Origin: Holacanthus passer
Taxonomy: Eukaryota; Chordata; Actinopteri; Pomacanthidae
Reading direction: 5' to 3'
NCBI GenBank assembly: GCA_025331565.1
Contig: JAFREQ010000067.1
Coordinates: forward strand, 1,302,001 to 1,366,000
Length of the DNA: 64,000 bases
The position numbers and the translations under genes are program-made. Shown in pieces: positions 49,201-61,626 of this stretch. The notes under the pieces were generated by a model. It was given only the letters and a program-made list of their open reading frames with translations, was not told the origin of the DNA and ran no database searches. Within the stretch, counting starts at the first letter, position 1. Each line of letters starts with the position of its first letter.

Positions 49201-49490
49201 GTTGTCAGATGATGAAGCCGCTGATCCCGGGTCTCCGGCTGGAGGCAGACGCAGCAGCCTCTGGCCTTTGACTCAGTTTAGCGCCGACCAGCGTGGCCCG
49301 GCCTCTCTGCCGCTCTCCAGCCCTCCTCCGACAGAGTGGGCATCGCCACTGCTGGCGAAAACAAAGCTCCGGTTTAGCAGCAGTGTCATGCTGAGGAGGA
49401 GGTTCGCTGATCCACTGGCATTACTCAGCAAAAGTTGCTTACTGTTTTCTTCCTGCATTGACAATAAAGGTCAAATCTTTTATCTCACTG
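49201..49490 (+). ncRNA. Candidate terminal exon of an unknown transcript
   Basis: A pyrimidine-containing acceptor (GAGTCGCTCTCACAG) ends at 49200. It is followed by about 265 bp of GC-richer sequence, then AATAAA at 49463-49468 and a T-rich stretch. A 103-codon frame crosses the acceptor but has no domain, so a non-coding RNA exon is the simpler reading. It could equally be a chance combination of signals. Confidence 0.2.
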
Positions 49491-49610
49491 TCTGACTTTG
49501 GAGAGGAGAAATGAAGACGAGGCTGTTGAATGAGTAAATCTAAAGTTATGAAATTTTCCAACAATCTACCATTTTCAGGAATAAAACAAATAAAAAACAA
49601 ATAAAGTACA

Positions 49611-49623
49611 TCTATCTATTTAA

Positions 49624-49666
<43 letters not shown>

Positions 49667-49667
49667 A
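49611..49667. repeat. (TATC)n / (GATA)n microsatellite
   Basis: About 11 perfect TATC units, with a few imperfect ones at the left edge. Confidence 0.93.
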
Positions 49668-50595
49668 TAATTCCAGCAAAATTGTTCCAGCTTTTCATTT
49701 GCAAGACCTTTCCCTCAGATGTTTCACATCATTTTGATTGAGGAGCTGGTGCCATCAGGGTCCAGCTTGGTTCACACTAATGTTCTCTTTGGGTCCTGGA
49801 GACTCTTTTCTAACTGCTCAAAAACACAGATAACACCATTTTATCGAGTCATGATTCTTTCTAATTGCATGTGAGTTGTGAAACATGGATGCTTACGGTG
49901 CATGTTCTCTGTATCTGTGATTGTTGTCTGGTAGTTTTTACACTGCACCTTCTTCCTGAAGTTGTTTCCAGTTGTTTGACCTTCCTGGAGTCTAATTGGT
50001 CTGAAACAAAAGTAACATCACTCTTAAGGATGATGTAATTTCTTTGTCTCTTCAAATGCAATTCTTCAAGTATGATCCTAATTCCTGCTGTCTCTCTTAA
50101 AACATAATGTGTCATATAGGCAAAACATCTCAGCTTCAAATTCAGCAATGATCTGGACTGTTTTTTTATGTCTCTGACATATTGAAATCTATGCTCGTAT
50201 TAAACAACCCTGAGTTGAGAGTTTATTTTCCACCTGCAAGTCAAACTTTATATTGAATCAATTATGCAGTGTTTTGGATTATGATGATACTGTAGCTCAA
50301 ACTGTTTCTCCTTCCTTATGGGCAAAGTCTAATATATGTTTTACTTACTTAAGAAAGACCTTGAGTTCAGAGCTGTACTGTGTACGTGTGCGTCCAGGTG
50401 CTCTGTGGACAAGGTGCCTTATGCGGCTCCACACTGAGCTGTGGACGATCTAAATGGACGAGGTCCAGCCTCTGATTGTCTCCTTCCTCTTTGATATTAA
50501 AAGCATTCTAGTGAGGATAATTTGTGTTTAGTGCCCTGCTGCGGATGGAGCCGTCCTGTTTGACCAATGAAGCTAACCTAATTCATCCTCTCCGA

Positions 50596-50596
<1 letters not shown>
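49668..50596. other. Non-coding DNA, no gene seen
   Basis: AT-rich unique sequence without coding or RNA signals. Confidence 0.45.

Positions 50597-50634
<38 letters not shown>
50597..50634. repeat. (GT)n microsatellite
   Basis: About 19 GT units, among the longest dinucleotide runs here. Confidence 0.93.
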
Positions 50635-50636
<2 letters not shown>

Positions 50637-52175
50637 CGTGTTTGTGCTAAATGCAGAATAGCTGTTGTGACTAGCTGGGCGCACACAGAGCCTTGTTGTT
50701 GTTGCTGAGAGAGCCTGTGTGTGCGGTTTGAGGGCCACTGAGTACGTGACCTCTCCTCCAGCATCCCTAAAGCGGCGGCTCAGCGGGCGGGTAATTCATG
50801 CCAAAGCCCGGCCGCCCCACTGCTCGGAGCACGTGCCCTCCCCTCGCAGCCCACCCCCTCCTCCTCGTGCCCCCTGACCCACGTCTCCGTGGCGATGGGG
50901 TGTCCCGTCACAGGGAGCACCTGGCACCTGGCCACCCCCCCTCTTCATCTCTCCTTTCTCTCTCCATCTCCCCCTCACGGGCCTCGTTGGGGGGTCCGTA
51001 ATGAAGTTTCACATCTTCATTCAGGGAGCGACAGGAAGTGGTCCAGGCCTGGAGCGCGGTCAAGCTGCTGCCACAGTTTGAAGGATATTTCAGTTGTGGG
51101 ATTCGACCCCCAGGAGGCAAATACTGTACTTGTTGCTGCAGGACAGGATGTGTAACTATGAGCTGTAATTTTCTTCTTGTTCAGGCTATTCAAAGATTTA
51201 CCAGCGACTCTCAAAGCAAATAGTCCAACACATAAACCTCCTGTGAAGCCACAATTTGCTGTTTACATCTTGTTTTTTGGTTGAACAATCAAGACATAAT
51301 GTGTTAATTAGTGAGCTGATATGTACAGTAGCATCTTCTAATTTGGGACAGAGCCAGGTCGCTCAGGTGGTTTTAATTTTCACATGCAGCTCTGAGCCGA
51401 AAAGTCAGACTTTCATTTTAAGTTTTCATCAACTTTTGCTTCTTAGAAATTTCAAAGTAAGATTAGCTGAGTCAAGAGGTTAGAAATGTAGTGTTGCATT
51501 AATAATTTCAGCTTAAAATAAGATCATTTAAAAACAAAATGAAAAAAGTGATGAAAAGCAGTTTGTGAGAGTTTTTACTCTCTTTTATTCTTTAATACAC
51601 ATTTTGGAAGGTCGGTCCTCATAAATTAAAACAAATGGAATATTTTTGTTTGTTGGAAAATTGCAATAAAGAAGTTTTGAAGGACTTTTTTGTACATTTA
51701 TATTTTCTGCAAAAGACGAGACTCTGATCTCTCGATATTTATGTTAGGCTAAAACTTCATGTGCAACTTTCTATTGTACAGTTCAACATGACTACTGGGA
51801 GTTAAAAGGTTAAAATATTTGTGCAATGAATGTGACACTTGGAAAACACCCGGTGAAACAAGATGCTGAGTCAGAAATAATGACATATAGTTTTGACAGT
51901 AGCTCCTAGTGCAGATTAGTGCCACCTGTTTTTTCCCTCTCAGAAAGAGGAAAAGTCCTCATTCCTCCTCCTGTCGTCGCTTCTTTACAGCTTTTATTCT
52001 TCCCTCTCCTCCTTTTTTTCCCCGCCTCCACCTCCAGACACGACATCGCACGTCCACTGACTCAGCGAATCACTCGGCTCCTGTCTCTTCTCTCTCCTTA
52101 TTACATGCCGATTAGCCGCACAAAGTGGTATAAAAAGGTGTCTAATGCAATTACCCTAGTTAGGACGTTTTAATA
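50635..52175. other. Non-coding DNA, no gene seen
   Basis: GC-rich at 50770-51000 with C-rich simple sequence, then AT-rich. No exon supported. Confidence 0.45.
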
Positions 52176-52179
52176 GTGT

Positions 52180-52570
52180 GCCGTGCCTTAGAGATGTATG
52201 TGCCAGCCAGCCGTTGACATTAAATCAATAATCAGCCTGTCACGCCTGCTTGTTAATTCAGCGCTTTGCATTTTATTCCCCAACATGGTAAGATTGATTA
52301 TTGGTAGCAGGGGTTTTGAAGTGGGCCAGGGTTTATAATGATATGTGTAACGGAGTATGGACTGCGTTGCGTTAATTTGCATGGTAGGTGCTAACTGAGA
52401 TTTCATCTGTTGGACACTCGCAGCCTCTAATTTGTTCGGATAAATTGCTATATGAAAGAACAGTAGTTTTATTGACTGCGCGAATGTGTCTCTGTGCATA
52501 AGTGTCGGACCGAAAAGAGAGAATGAGTCATGATGAAGTGAGAGCGCTGCCTTTGTTTCTGTCCCCACCG
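52180..52570. promoter_or_regulatory. Candidate conserved enhancer-like element with octamer
   Basis: About 390 bp of unique sequence with a perfect octamer ATTTGCAT at 52375-52382 (inside GTTAATTTGCATGG), AAATCAATAATCAGCC (Pbx/Hox-like), AAGATTGATTATTGG, CTCTAATTTGTTCGG and TTTTATTGACTGC. It is the densest cluster of Hox/Pbx/POU-type words I saw and has no coding potential. Target and conservation unknown. Confidence 0.38.
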
Positions 52571-52574
52571 CAGT

Positions 52575-55109
52575 CGTAATGCATTACTCAGCACTGTGAA
52601 TCCCCATAAGCAGGCATTCATAACTCATTATATCTGTTTTGCATTTCATCTTCTAAATTTGTGACTTCTCTCTTTCTCAAACAGGAGGTTAAGGTCAATT
52701 ACGGCTCCTTTCCTTTTGCTAACTGCATTGATTATCGGGCTTCCTGTAACGTTTCACCTCCGTCTCTAATACCACCTGTAACTGAGAGGAAGAAGCCGAC
52801 AGCGATGCCAAAAAGACGTGGAGAGGAAACAGTTTATTGGATAATTCTGCTCCCATTTTTCCATTTGGCAGAGAAACTTGAAGCAGCTAGAATCAATGTT
52901 TTTATTATAACAACATATCAAATCCCAATGCTAACACAATGTGACAGAAAGTGGTCACTCGAGCTGAACCTGCAGCTCCAGCTTTACTGTTTTGGTTTTT
53001 ATTGCTCTCTTAGTGTCTCTAAAAACCCACTCTACATTACCTTTTGTGTTATTGTAATTGTCTGATGCAGTGCAGTACAAAAACAAGTGTTATTATTATT
53101 AAAACTGTTTGACTGTACAATGCTTATTTATAATTTGGTTGTGTAGAAGAGTTCACATTTTTTTAGGGTGAACTAGTTTCCACCTTCTTCTTTGTTCTAA
53201 TGCTGGATGCTGATTGGTTGCTGTGTAGTCTGATTACCAGGTGCAATGCCAATTACCTTAAGGGAGAACACCTGTGTTTTTGCTATTTAAGCAGCCTCTG
53301 AACTGTTCAGTTGTGGCTGAAAATGTTTTGTCTGCTTGGGTGTGTGCGTGCAACTCTCTCATCATTAAAATATGTCGTCTGCTGATACAATTTGCAAATT
53401 TCTCAAAATTTTACTTGCTGCAATTAGAGGATGATTCAAAACTGCTTTGTGGAATAAATGCAAACTACACTATCTGTGAAATTTAGCTGTAGTTTACTTA
53501 CTAGGTATTTGGAAAAAGTAGAAAAATCAAAGACCTAAAAACTGCATGACCACCCAAATGTGCCCCCAACATATAGACACACTTAAATATTTAAGTACAG
53601 TCCCTGAAGAAAGCCGACTAACGCCTCCCCTCCTCCAACAGGAGTGTGAATCACCGGCTGCCCTGAGCAGACCTGCTTCATTATGTCTTATTGGTCTTAA
53701 TTAGGCGTCTATTAAGGAGGGTGACTCACTGTGCCAACACACATTAGCCGGCCACTGAGAACACATGACCCCTGACCTCGTGGTCAGAGTGACCAGGCCT
53801 TGCGGGGAGACTCTGCCACACATCCTCGACACTGCAAACTTCATTTGGGTTTCATTTATGCAGAGGCACACCTCGGCATTCCCCAACAAAACCTCCCTCC
53901 GAGTCCAAAATCCCTAACATTTGTTACTCAGCGCGTCCCCACTTCTCAAAAGCTGAAAGTTGACAAAAGTGTGCAAATTTACCCTTATCGTTTATCACTT
54001 TAAAACTTGAATGGAAGTCGCAGAACAACCTGCTCAACCTTGGAGGATGGAAATCAAGACGAGGCTTTCGCGAATGTGACAAAGTCTCGACACTTTCCCA
54101 AGATGCGAAAAGTATAAGTTTCGCCTGTGCAATTCAAGGTTGTGAATAATGTGTTTTCACTAAACATTTTAATTAAAAAACATCCGTATATGGCGATTCA
54201 AAGAATTATGGTGCTGCTTTCTCATCCCCCCGTCTGTCCCCCTCCCGTCTGAGCAAAGTAATTCGACTGCGATGCAATGATGCCTCAGTTCCCTTCAAGG
54301 AGATGGCTGAAAGCAGTATTAATCATTGTCTGGTGCTGGCCCACCTTCCCTGGGTGTTTTGCATCCTGCGACATCACTTTCAAAGTCTACCTCCAAACTG
54401 GGGAGAGTGACAAAGTGGTTCTAAAAGACGAGCAGCGGCAAGCATATGGCGGGGGGCGGCCGCACTCCAAAGCCAATCCTGCAAAGAAGATGAAGAAAGG
54501 GAGGACGAGGGGGAGGAAAGGAGAGTCGGGGAGAAGGATGCAGAAATGAAGATTATCATCGAGAAGATCTTGTGTTTGTTTCACGCTTCACTTTTTGCCC
54601 TTTGCCAACAACTCCTCGCTAACTCGTCTCACTCGCTGGATGTGGTTCACTTCTGCATCTACGTGAGCAAAATTTCTTCTACGTCTGCAAAAGGAATGAA
54701 AAAAAACAATTGTGCCTAATAATTCTATTTTCCACAGCTTTTGTTGCGAGTGGAGGAATTGTCATAATAAAGCACGGCGCTCTGACCTGCACACACGCAT
54801 TAATAAATCAAACATTGATTCGGTGCTAAGTACCTGGCGAGTGTTTGCCTCGCAAACAAATGAATGCCTCGCCATGTTCTTGTTTCCTGGCTGCCTCTGA
54901 TTGGTTCTGACAGATATTCATGCGTTTGGTGGAGTAATTAGAGAGCCTGAGGGTGTGAGCCGAGGAGAGGCCTTCAGCGCTGGGTTACTTCACAGCCTTT
55001 CCTCTCCCTCTCAGGTAATTGCTAGCAGCTGCACAGCCAGGGAACCGAGCCTAAAAGAGCCTCGCATCGATTCCCCTCTTACCCCCCCTTGTCTTCCTCG
55101 CCATCGCAG
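52575..55109. other. Non-coding DNA before the candidate exon at 55110
   Basis: Mostly unique. 54277-54549 (+) holds an ORF with a signal-peptide-like start (see findings). A polypurine tract lies at 54480-54546. 54720-55020 is enhancer-like (CATAATAAAGCACGG, GGAGTAATTAGAGAGCC). The last 40 bp before 55110 form a good pyrimidine tract. Confidence 0.4.
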
Positions 55110-55207
55110 CCTCCCCGATGCCTCAGATCCCGCAGACCACTCAGATGTACCTGATGCTGCAAGAAGCCGGAGCCGCCGCTGACAAGTACCCGTGTGACTG
55201 CAACCAA
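55110..55207 (+). CDS. Candidate internal coding exon, gene unknown (partial)
   Basis: Seen: a pyrimidine-rich tract (CCCCCCTTGTCTTCCTCGCC) leads to ATCGCAG ending at 55109. Then come 98 nt that are open in one frame, followed by GTAAAC at 55208. Two leading bases (CC) would complete a split codon, so the upstream intron would be phase 1 and the downstream one phase 0. The 32 complete codons read SPMPQIPQTTQMYLMLQEAG then AAADKYPCDCNQ. Third positions are mostly G or C, the translation is low in chance-like residues, and two cysteines sit in a CDC pattern near the end. The frame runs into a stop only about 50 nt beyond the donor. I do not recognise the protein, and no partner exon was found within the window. 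If the preceding exon is untranslated, the ATG at 55118 could be a start. The exon sits among enhancer-like sequence, as expected for a developmental gene with long introns (inference). Confidence 0.42.
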
Positions 55208-55463
55208 GTAAACATTACAAATTTTGTTTACCTGCGGTGTCCTAAAGGGGTAAAGACTTAGAGAGAAGAGAGGACGGAAAAAGCAGTTTTTATGTTGTTT
55301 TTGTATGAAAGGAAAATGCACTCCCTCCTCTCTGTCTCTGGAGGAAACAAAGGGAGTTAGAAAGTATGTCTGACAAAGCGTTCACCACCTCCTACTGCTT
55401 CATCCGGGCCTGGACCTCTCACAGTATGACCCCTGTCAGAGTTCCCTGTGCTTTCTGATTCGT
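55208..55463. other. Probable intron after the candidate exon
   Basis: Begins with a donor-like GTAAAC. No further exon or motif seen before the transposon copy. Confidence 0.3.
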
Positions 55464-55800
55464 CTTTAAAGGTCGAGTGTGGAGGATGCATTGGCAGAGA
55501 TGCAGTATAGCATTCATAGTTGTGTTTTCATTAGTTTATAATCATATGAAAATAAGAATCATGTGTTTTCTGTACTTTGGAATGAGCTTTTTGGATGTAC
55601 AGAGTCTTCAGAGTCGGCCATGTTGCACCGCCATGTGTCTACAGGAGCCCAGAATGGACAAACACCAGCTCCAGAGAAGACATTATTGCATTTTATTTTT
55701 GCATTTTCAGTGGCCATCGTAGGTTTTACTAAAGGGACAAAGAAGAGAAGTAGTCAGTTGGTTGCAAAAAACATGACTGCTGGTTCATGAAATCCAAACA
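55464..55800 (+). mobile_element. Teleost non-autonomous DNA transposon copy
   Basis: Clear wording of a common fish repeat: it starts CTTTAAAGGTCGAGTGTGG. It continues GTTTTCATTAGTTTATAATC, GAAAATAAGAATCATGTG, GCCATGTTGCACCGCCATGT, CTACAGGAGCCCAGAATGGA and GTGGCCATCGTAGG. It ends near GTCAGTTGGTTGC and AAATCCAAACATG. Intact relatives begin TTTAAAGGTCCAGTGTGTAA and end with the complementary ACTGGACCTTTAA, so they have terminal inverted repeats. Here the right terminus is degraded. It carries no transposase and lies about 260 bp downstream of the candidate exon. Confidence 0.75.
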
Positions 55801-58800
55801 TGAGCGCATTTTTGAGTTTGGAAAGTTGGTCAAGGTTAGTTCAAAACTTTGGTTCAGGCTTGGCAACTAAAACATTTGGTGAAGGCTACGTCGTGTTAAA
55901 TAAGAAATATATTCACTCAAAATTTAAAATGAACTCAAAAACTCCTTTGCATGACTCCAGAGTTCAACCAAGGTCGACACTGGCTGATCCATCCACCCCG
56001 TCCACCTCCACAACCTGCTTTCCTCTGCAGCGTCTCAAAGTCAATATCTGCTTTAATTCACATATTCTTCATGTATTCCATTTCTGGTGGGTGCACACGG
56101 CTCGTATTTCACACTCATTTCACAGGACGAGATTGATCATATTCCTGGTGGGCACTTGTGTTTTGTAATATTTCCAGGCAATGACTTCAGTGATTGTTCA
56201 CTCTTTTACTCAAGGCAGACCTTTCTTTAAAAGAGTCACAGACGAAGGGATATTGTGCGGTTGAAATTCTCGTTTTCAAGGTAGTAATTAGACACACGCT
56301 CATTTAGACGCCTCAGAAACTCAACCCGCGAGGGACAAAAGGCAGCGCGAGCACTGTTAGCAGATGAATGCGCTTTTTCTTTCAACCTGTAACTTTGTCT
56401 GCGAGGCTGGAACCTGCCATTACTGCCCATCATCCTCATTCTGATAGAGTTTGTACTTTGAGCTCGTTAGACGGGCCTGAACTGAAAAGAGAAAAAGTGA
56501 GAGTTTGGTCAAATAATAACCCGCGAATGACGATCATTTGCTGTTTAAACCGGCCCAGCTGTGTTTGCAGAGAAGCAAAAGCTCCTGAGTTTCTTGTCTT
56601 TTCGAGCCATCACTCTATTTGCATCATTGTTATATCAAAGAAACAAATGACTCCACACAGTCTTAAAGATAATATCAATAACAATACAACACTGATGGAC
56701 GGAAACTTAATCCTGAAGAAAAAAGAAGTTTGAATAAAGATTTTATGATGTAAGCTTTGAATTGTCTTGAGGAGCATAAAATGAAACACAGACAGTAATA
56801 ACATCATAATTTTACATTTGTTTTTTTTTATTTTATTTGGTCATGAATCAAAATATTTGGACAAATCAATGAATCAAATGAAAAAGCCGAAATTGTAAGA
56901 CTCATAAGTCTCATAAGTCCGGTGGTCCTCATGCATGCATGATGGAAAAATGACAAAGGGATATGAGACCGTGATGCAAGTGCTTTTCATTCATGAAGTT
57001 TGTCCCCGTTCACACCTGCAGGTGGATCCATGAACAACAGGAGCTTTTCATGTCACCCTGAATCACAACGTTTGAGTCTTTAGAGAAACAGATTAGATGA
57101 ACTGAAGCTTCTCCAAGAACTCCTATTAACCACTCAATATATTTATGGGCGGATTTCTGTTTGTTCACATATAGCTTGAGGAGAATAGTCAAAGTGAGAC
57201 AACAGCATTGCACACTTTGGATACATTTAATCTTAATGCATTCATCCTGCCGATGACAACAAGATAGAAATTGACAGAAAGCACGTCTGACATCCACCAA
57301 CACCCAAATACTTAAAGGTTCAGATTGGCTTACAGTATTTACATGCTCAGCCATAAAGCACATCAAAAATATAAATTTTCCTGACGTGAAATAAAACAAA
57401 CCCTAAGGGCCTTAGAAAAAAAAAAATCACACATCATCTCCCTCAAAAAAGATGACAAGCAAAGACAAAGCTGAATTGGATAACAGAGACTTAGATGACA
57501 AGAAAGCATAGAGGAGTGTGATATACAATACCAATAACAAAATGCTTAAATGACAAGCAAAGGAAATAAAATGAAACAGCGTCACGCTTCACTTCACATA
57601 AACCCATCAACGCATGAGCTCCGATCCTCGAGGAAATGGCAGAAAAGTGACATTTCATTGTCAAGCTTATTATTGAAGGAGGATGTCCGTCGCTAACCTC
57701 AACGCAAACCCCCCGTACACGGTTTGTATGGATTACATTTCTCTCTTAACACAAAAGCTTATTGTTTGCTATCTGTGAAACATTGCTGAATGCGCTCTTT
57801 CTCTTACTTTAATTAACATCGCGGGCACGTCATAATGTCACCGCGTCCCCCTTTGTCTCCCAAGTGGCGCCCCTTCTCTCTTTCTATAAAAAATGTTTTT
57901 CTTCAGCGGACCCTTGGCGGGGGAGCCTGTGAAAGGCTGAGACGGGGGATTGTCAGGGAGGAAATATTGTAGTGAAATAACAGCAGGGGCAGGTGTTTTG
58001 TTTGAGCGGCCCTCTTTGGCATTTCTCAGCCACTGAAGAACACCGCTGCAATTATATGCCACAATGGCTGCAGAGACACAGGTATAGATTCATTACCTTT
58101 AACAACCTCGGGCTTCTTTCCCCAGATCCTATCAGTTGATTCTTTCTTCCCCCCTTTTTTCTCTCTCATTCATGTCCACTAATGTATACACAAAACACAG
58201 AACAACACAGACTGCAATGCCAGAAACAGCATAGATCACAAACTCCTGTGCAGCCAGATGTTCACATCTGCTCCGCTACTATAAATCCATAGGAGACAGG
58301 AAGTCATTTCCAGTGGCAGCTCACGACGCAGGAAGACTCCGCGTGGCAACAAGTTTAAACCGAGCGAGGCCACGAAGGAAAGGAAAGAAACATCCGTCTT
58401 TATGCAAATGCATTATGATGCACGGGCACGACGGCCCAAAGGAGCCAATCACAAAGAGCTTCTCCCTCTGAAGCCCAATACAAAGCTTTACTCAACTTTC
58501 ATTCCAACACAACATGTTTAAGACACTTTGCAGAGACAGACACTCTCCTAAAATATATAATCAGAAATCTGTATTGACGCTGATATGAGGCGCATTTTTA
58601 TCTGCCTGCATCGTTCATGTTCATCTTATTGTGTTTTAAAAACTCGACTACATCAGAAAATAACTCTCAAATTAAAGGTTGTAAATTTAATGGGTTCATG
58701 TGGTTCCAAGTTACGGAGACCTGAATTGATCTGGGTCCAATTTGGATCATGTAGGATCTCATTTTATTGTGGATTCACTATAAACATCATATATAATTAT

Positions 58801-61536
58801 TAGAAGGTTTTTCATGCAAGGCCCTTGAATACAAACACATTTATGACCCTTGCAATTGTTAAGACTAATGATTGACAGCAATGGTCATTGTTAAAAGACA
58901 GACAGTTGCTATCTTAGTTTACCATGATTGTCATCCAACAGTAAAAGTAAATCATCTCGTCGCGCTTGATGAAGAGAAAGGGAATCACCAAAGTCAGTGG
59001 GATTCATCCTCTGAGGACTATGAATGTCTGCCAACATTTCATGGCAGTCCTTCCAATGAAAACGATGACTGACACACATCGACGTCCCCAGAGCCGCATT
59101 GCAAGCTTGGCTAAAAATGTAAGAAAAAAATCCAGCATTGCCCTTTATATTTCAACCATTTCTTTTCCTTTGCAAAGTGAAATGTGGATTTTGGCTCTGT
59201 GGTTTAAGTCAAATAACAAAATGTGTTTTAAAAAGCCATTCTGACAAACCCATTTTGTGAGCAGCTAAATAAATGGGTCACCGTGTCTGAGCACCTCACC
59301 CAGTGTTTTAATACAAGGGCACACACATTAATTGTATCTCAGCTGACCCCTGAACGGCCCTTGTGGCAATGCATTGTGGGGGAGAAAGAGCCGCCGACCA
59401 TAAGCAGCCGGCAGATAGCTGTTATCACATCCAACCTCACTCCTCTTTGCCTTGCGGCGACCCGGGGGCACATTCAAAGGTGAAACGAGTTAAAACAAAA
59501 TTAATTTCCTCTTTTCACTTGATTTCTTTAACCTAAACACCGCGGGCTGAGTTTTAGGGATTGAGATAGCGGCGGGGGGTCGAATCATTCAGATCAGCGC
59601 CACGAGACGTCTCGAGAGGGCAACGGAGAAACGACGCGGCTTTGAGAGAGGACGGAGCTTTGTGAGGCCTGAAGCTGACCGCCTCGCTCTAACCCTCATT
59701 TAGCCGCTCCCTCGCTCGCTCATCTCCTCCGAAAAAGAAATCTCGGTCTTATCTTTGGTGTCAGATGAGGAGCGCCTCTCCTGAGAGCGAGAGCATCTGA
59801 CAGTGCCGAGAACAGCTGATTCTATTCTGAGAACAAGTTTTTCTCTTTATCGCTGACGCTCGTTGACAGACAGACTGTTTGATTGGCAGACGCTCAGGCA
59901 GCTTGATAAACTGTAACCCCCAAGTTACCACAACTCCACGGGGCTCAATTCAAGTAGTTTAAGTCTGTCTGGAGGAGTAAATCACTGCGTCGGACGAAGC
60001 TGGAGGCAGAGGGAACTGGTGTGGCTCTGAAGTCTTGAACTCTAATATCGAACAAGAGGGTAATGTGGACAATGTTGGAATAAAATTCCTATAAACTTAA
60101 TGAAACTTTTTATTCTTCTTTAATCCGGCTTTAAAGCACAAATTCGTGCAAAGTGGAATTATTTATTTATTCACATTATTTTAATTGAACCTGAGCAATA
60201 ACACATCATTGTATCGAAGTGATTTTGTTTTTCTTACATTTTGTTGCTCAACAATATCATATTTTCTTGTGCAATGCTTAAATTCAAATGTAAGTACAAT
60301 ATCATATTTTACTGTTTCTTTAATTTGACACTTAATTTATATATGATTTATTTGTTCATTTGACAGGGCTCATTGATGACATAAAAACAGAAAGGAAAAT
60401 ATAATGTAAATAATAAATGTATTAAAATTGTACCATACATCAGCACATAATGCTAAAGTATGAGACGTACTATAAGCTCTGTAGGGAAAACACCACATCT
60501 GAGTTTATATGATTTGATGCATAGTTTTCTACTAACATCACCTGGAGTAAATTTTCCATGCATGACTTTAACTTCATTTCACGTTGTGGTATCGATAGTG
60601 AAAAGTGCCACAACAAACCAACATGGTGGTGTTGAACTTTCAGTGGAAGTTTTTCCGTCCTGAATGCAGCCTAACAGGCAGCAGACTCACACGCAGACCA
60701 TTAGCTCAGCAGACAGGCAGCCTTCTGTCTCTGTTTACCCTGGAAAGGCAACAAAACAATTGGAAGGTCAGAGGTCAAACGGCTGTCTGGGGTCAGGCCT
60801 GTGTCTGGGCGGGGGCAATTAATTTTAACACCAGGAGGCAGCTTAAGACGCGCTTAGGGGAAAAATGATATCTGCCGAGGACGTTAAACTGCCCCTGGGG
60901 CCTGGACGTTTGCCTGACAGGTAATTATTTTGAAGTAAACAGCAAAACTGACAATCCGTATATAAGAAGCCGCGAAAACCCCAGCAATTAACACACACAC
61001 GTTTAAATATCCGTGTAACACAATCAGCCACCTCTGAGAGAGTCTCTGTCTTAAATGTACATCGTAATTAGCAGCTAAATCCTGTACAATAGCACAGTGG
61101 CAAATTATACTTCCTTAGCCAAACAATACCTTAATGATTGCCGCACGTTTCTCAAGCCCACATCCTCAAAAACAAACCACCACAATGTGAATAATCACAT
61201 ATTGCAATTATGGACTGAAAAGAAATATTGTTTGTTTTGTGCTTTTTATTTCACATCCACTGTGTTGATGGAGGTAAAATGCTGCTTTTGCAAAGGGGCA
61301 AAGATTTGATTGTAAGTGAAAAACTGGTGGCAAGACCTGAACTTTAATTGATCTTTCGTTCAGCTCAGCATGTTGTCATTTCATCCAGATTGACTTAAAA
61401 AAAAAAACATCTTTTACTGTAAATTGAGTCCATGATGCTCTGACACTCTTCCCGTGACCCTGAAATGATCATATATGTAAGTGAGAAGAGTTACACGTGC
61501 GAACTCGACAGATACAGTCGTAGATGAACCATCAGA
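55801..61536. other. Non-coding DNA, no gene seen
   Basis: Unique sequence with a few enhancer-like blocks: 57770-58080 and 58380-58500, the latter with a perfect octamer ATGCAAAT at 58402-58409. CpG-containing sequence lies at 59560-59710 with a 12-bp palindrome CGAGACGTCTCG at 59603-59614. 60100-60450 is very AT-rich. No exon or RNA gene recognised. Confidence 0.4.
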
Positions 61537-61626
61537 CCTGGAGATGATGAGGTCAGCGAGGATGGCGAGGAGCAGCTGGTGGTTGTCAAAGGTGTCCGAC
61601 ATCTCCAGGACACTGGTTTCCACACA
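61537..61626 (-). other. Exon-like coding-biased segment, unidentified
   Basis: On the minus strand the frame CVETSVLEMSDTFDNHQLLL then AILADLIISR has strong G/C preference at third positions and ends in CCAG|GTCTGA, a weak donor-like site. Upstream (right) an acceptor-like GTTAGCAG lies about 20 nt before it. Outside this span the coding character fades. It may be a real small exon, a fossil exon or part of a decayed retroelement; no family is recognised. Confidence 0.22.

Noticed and set aside
59603..59614. 12-bp palindrome CGAGACGTCTCG
   Set aside because: Perfect but isolated; a palindrome of this length is expected occasionally by chance and no partner sites were found.
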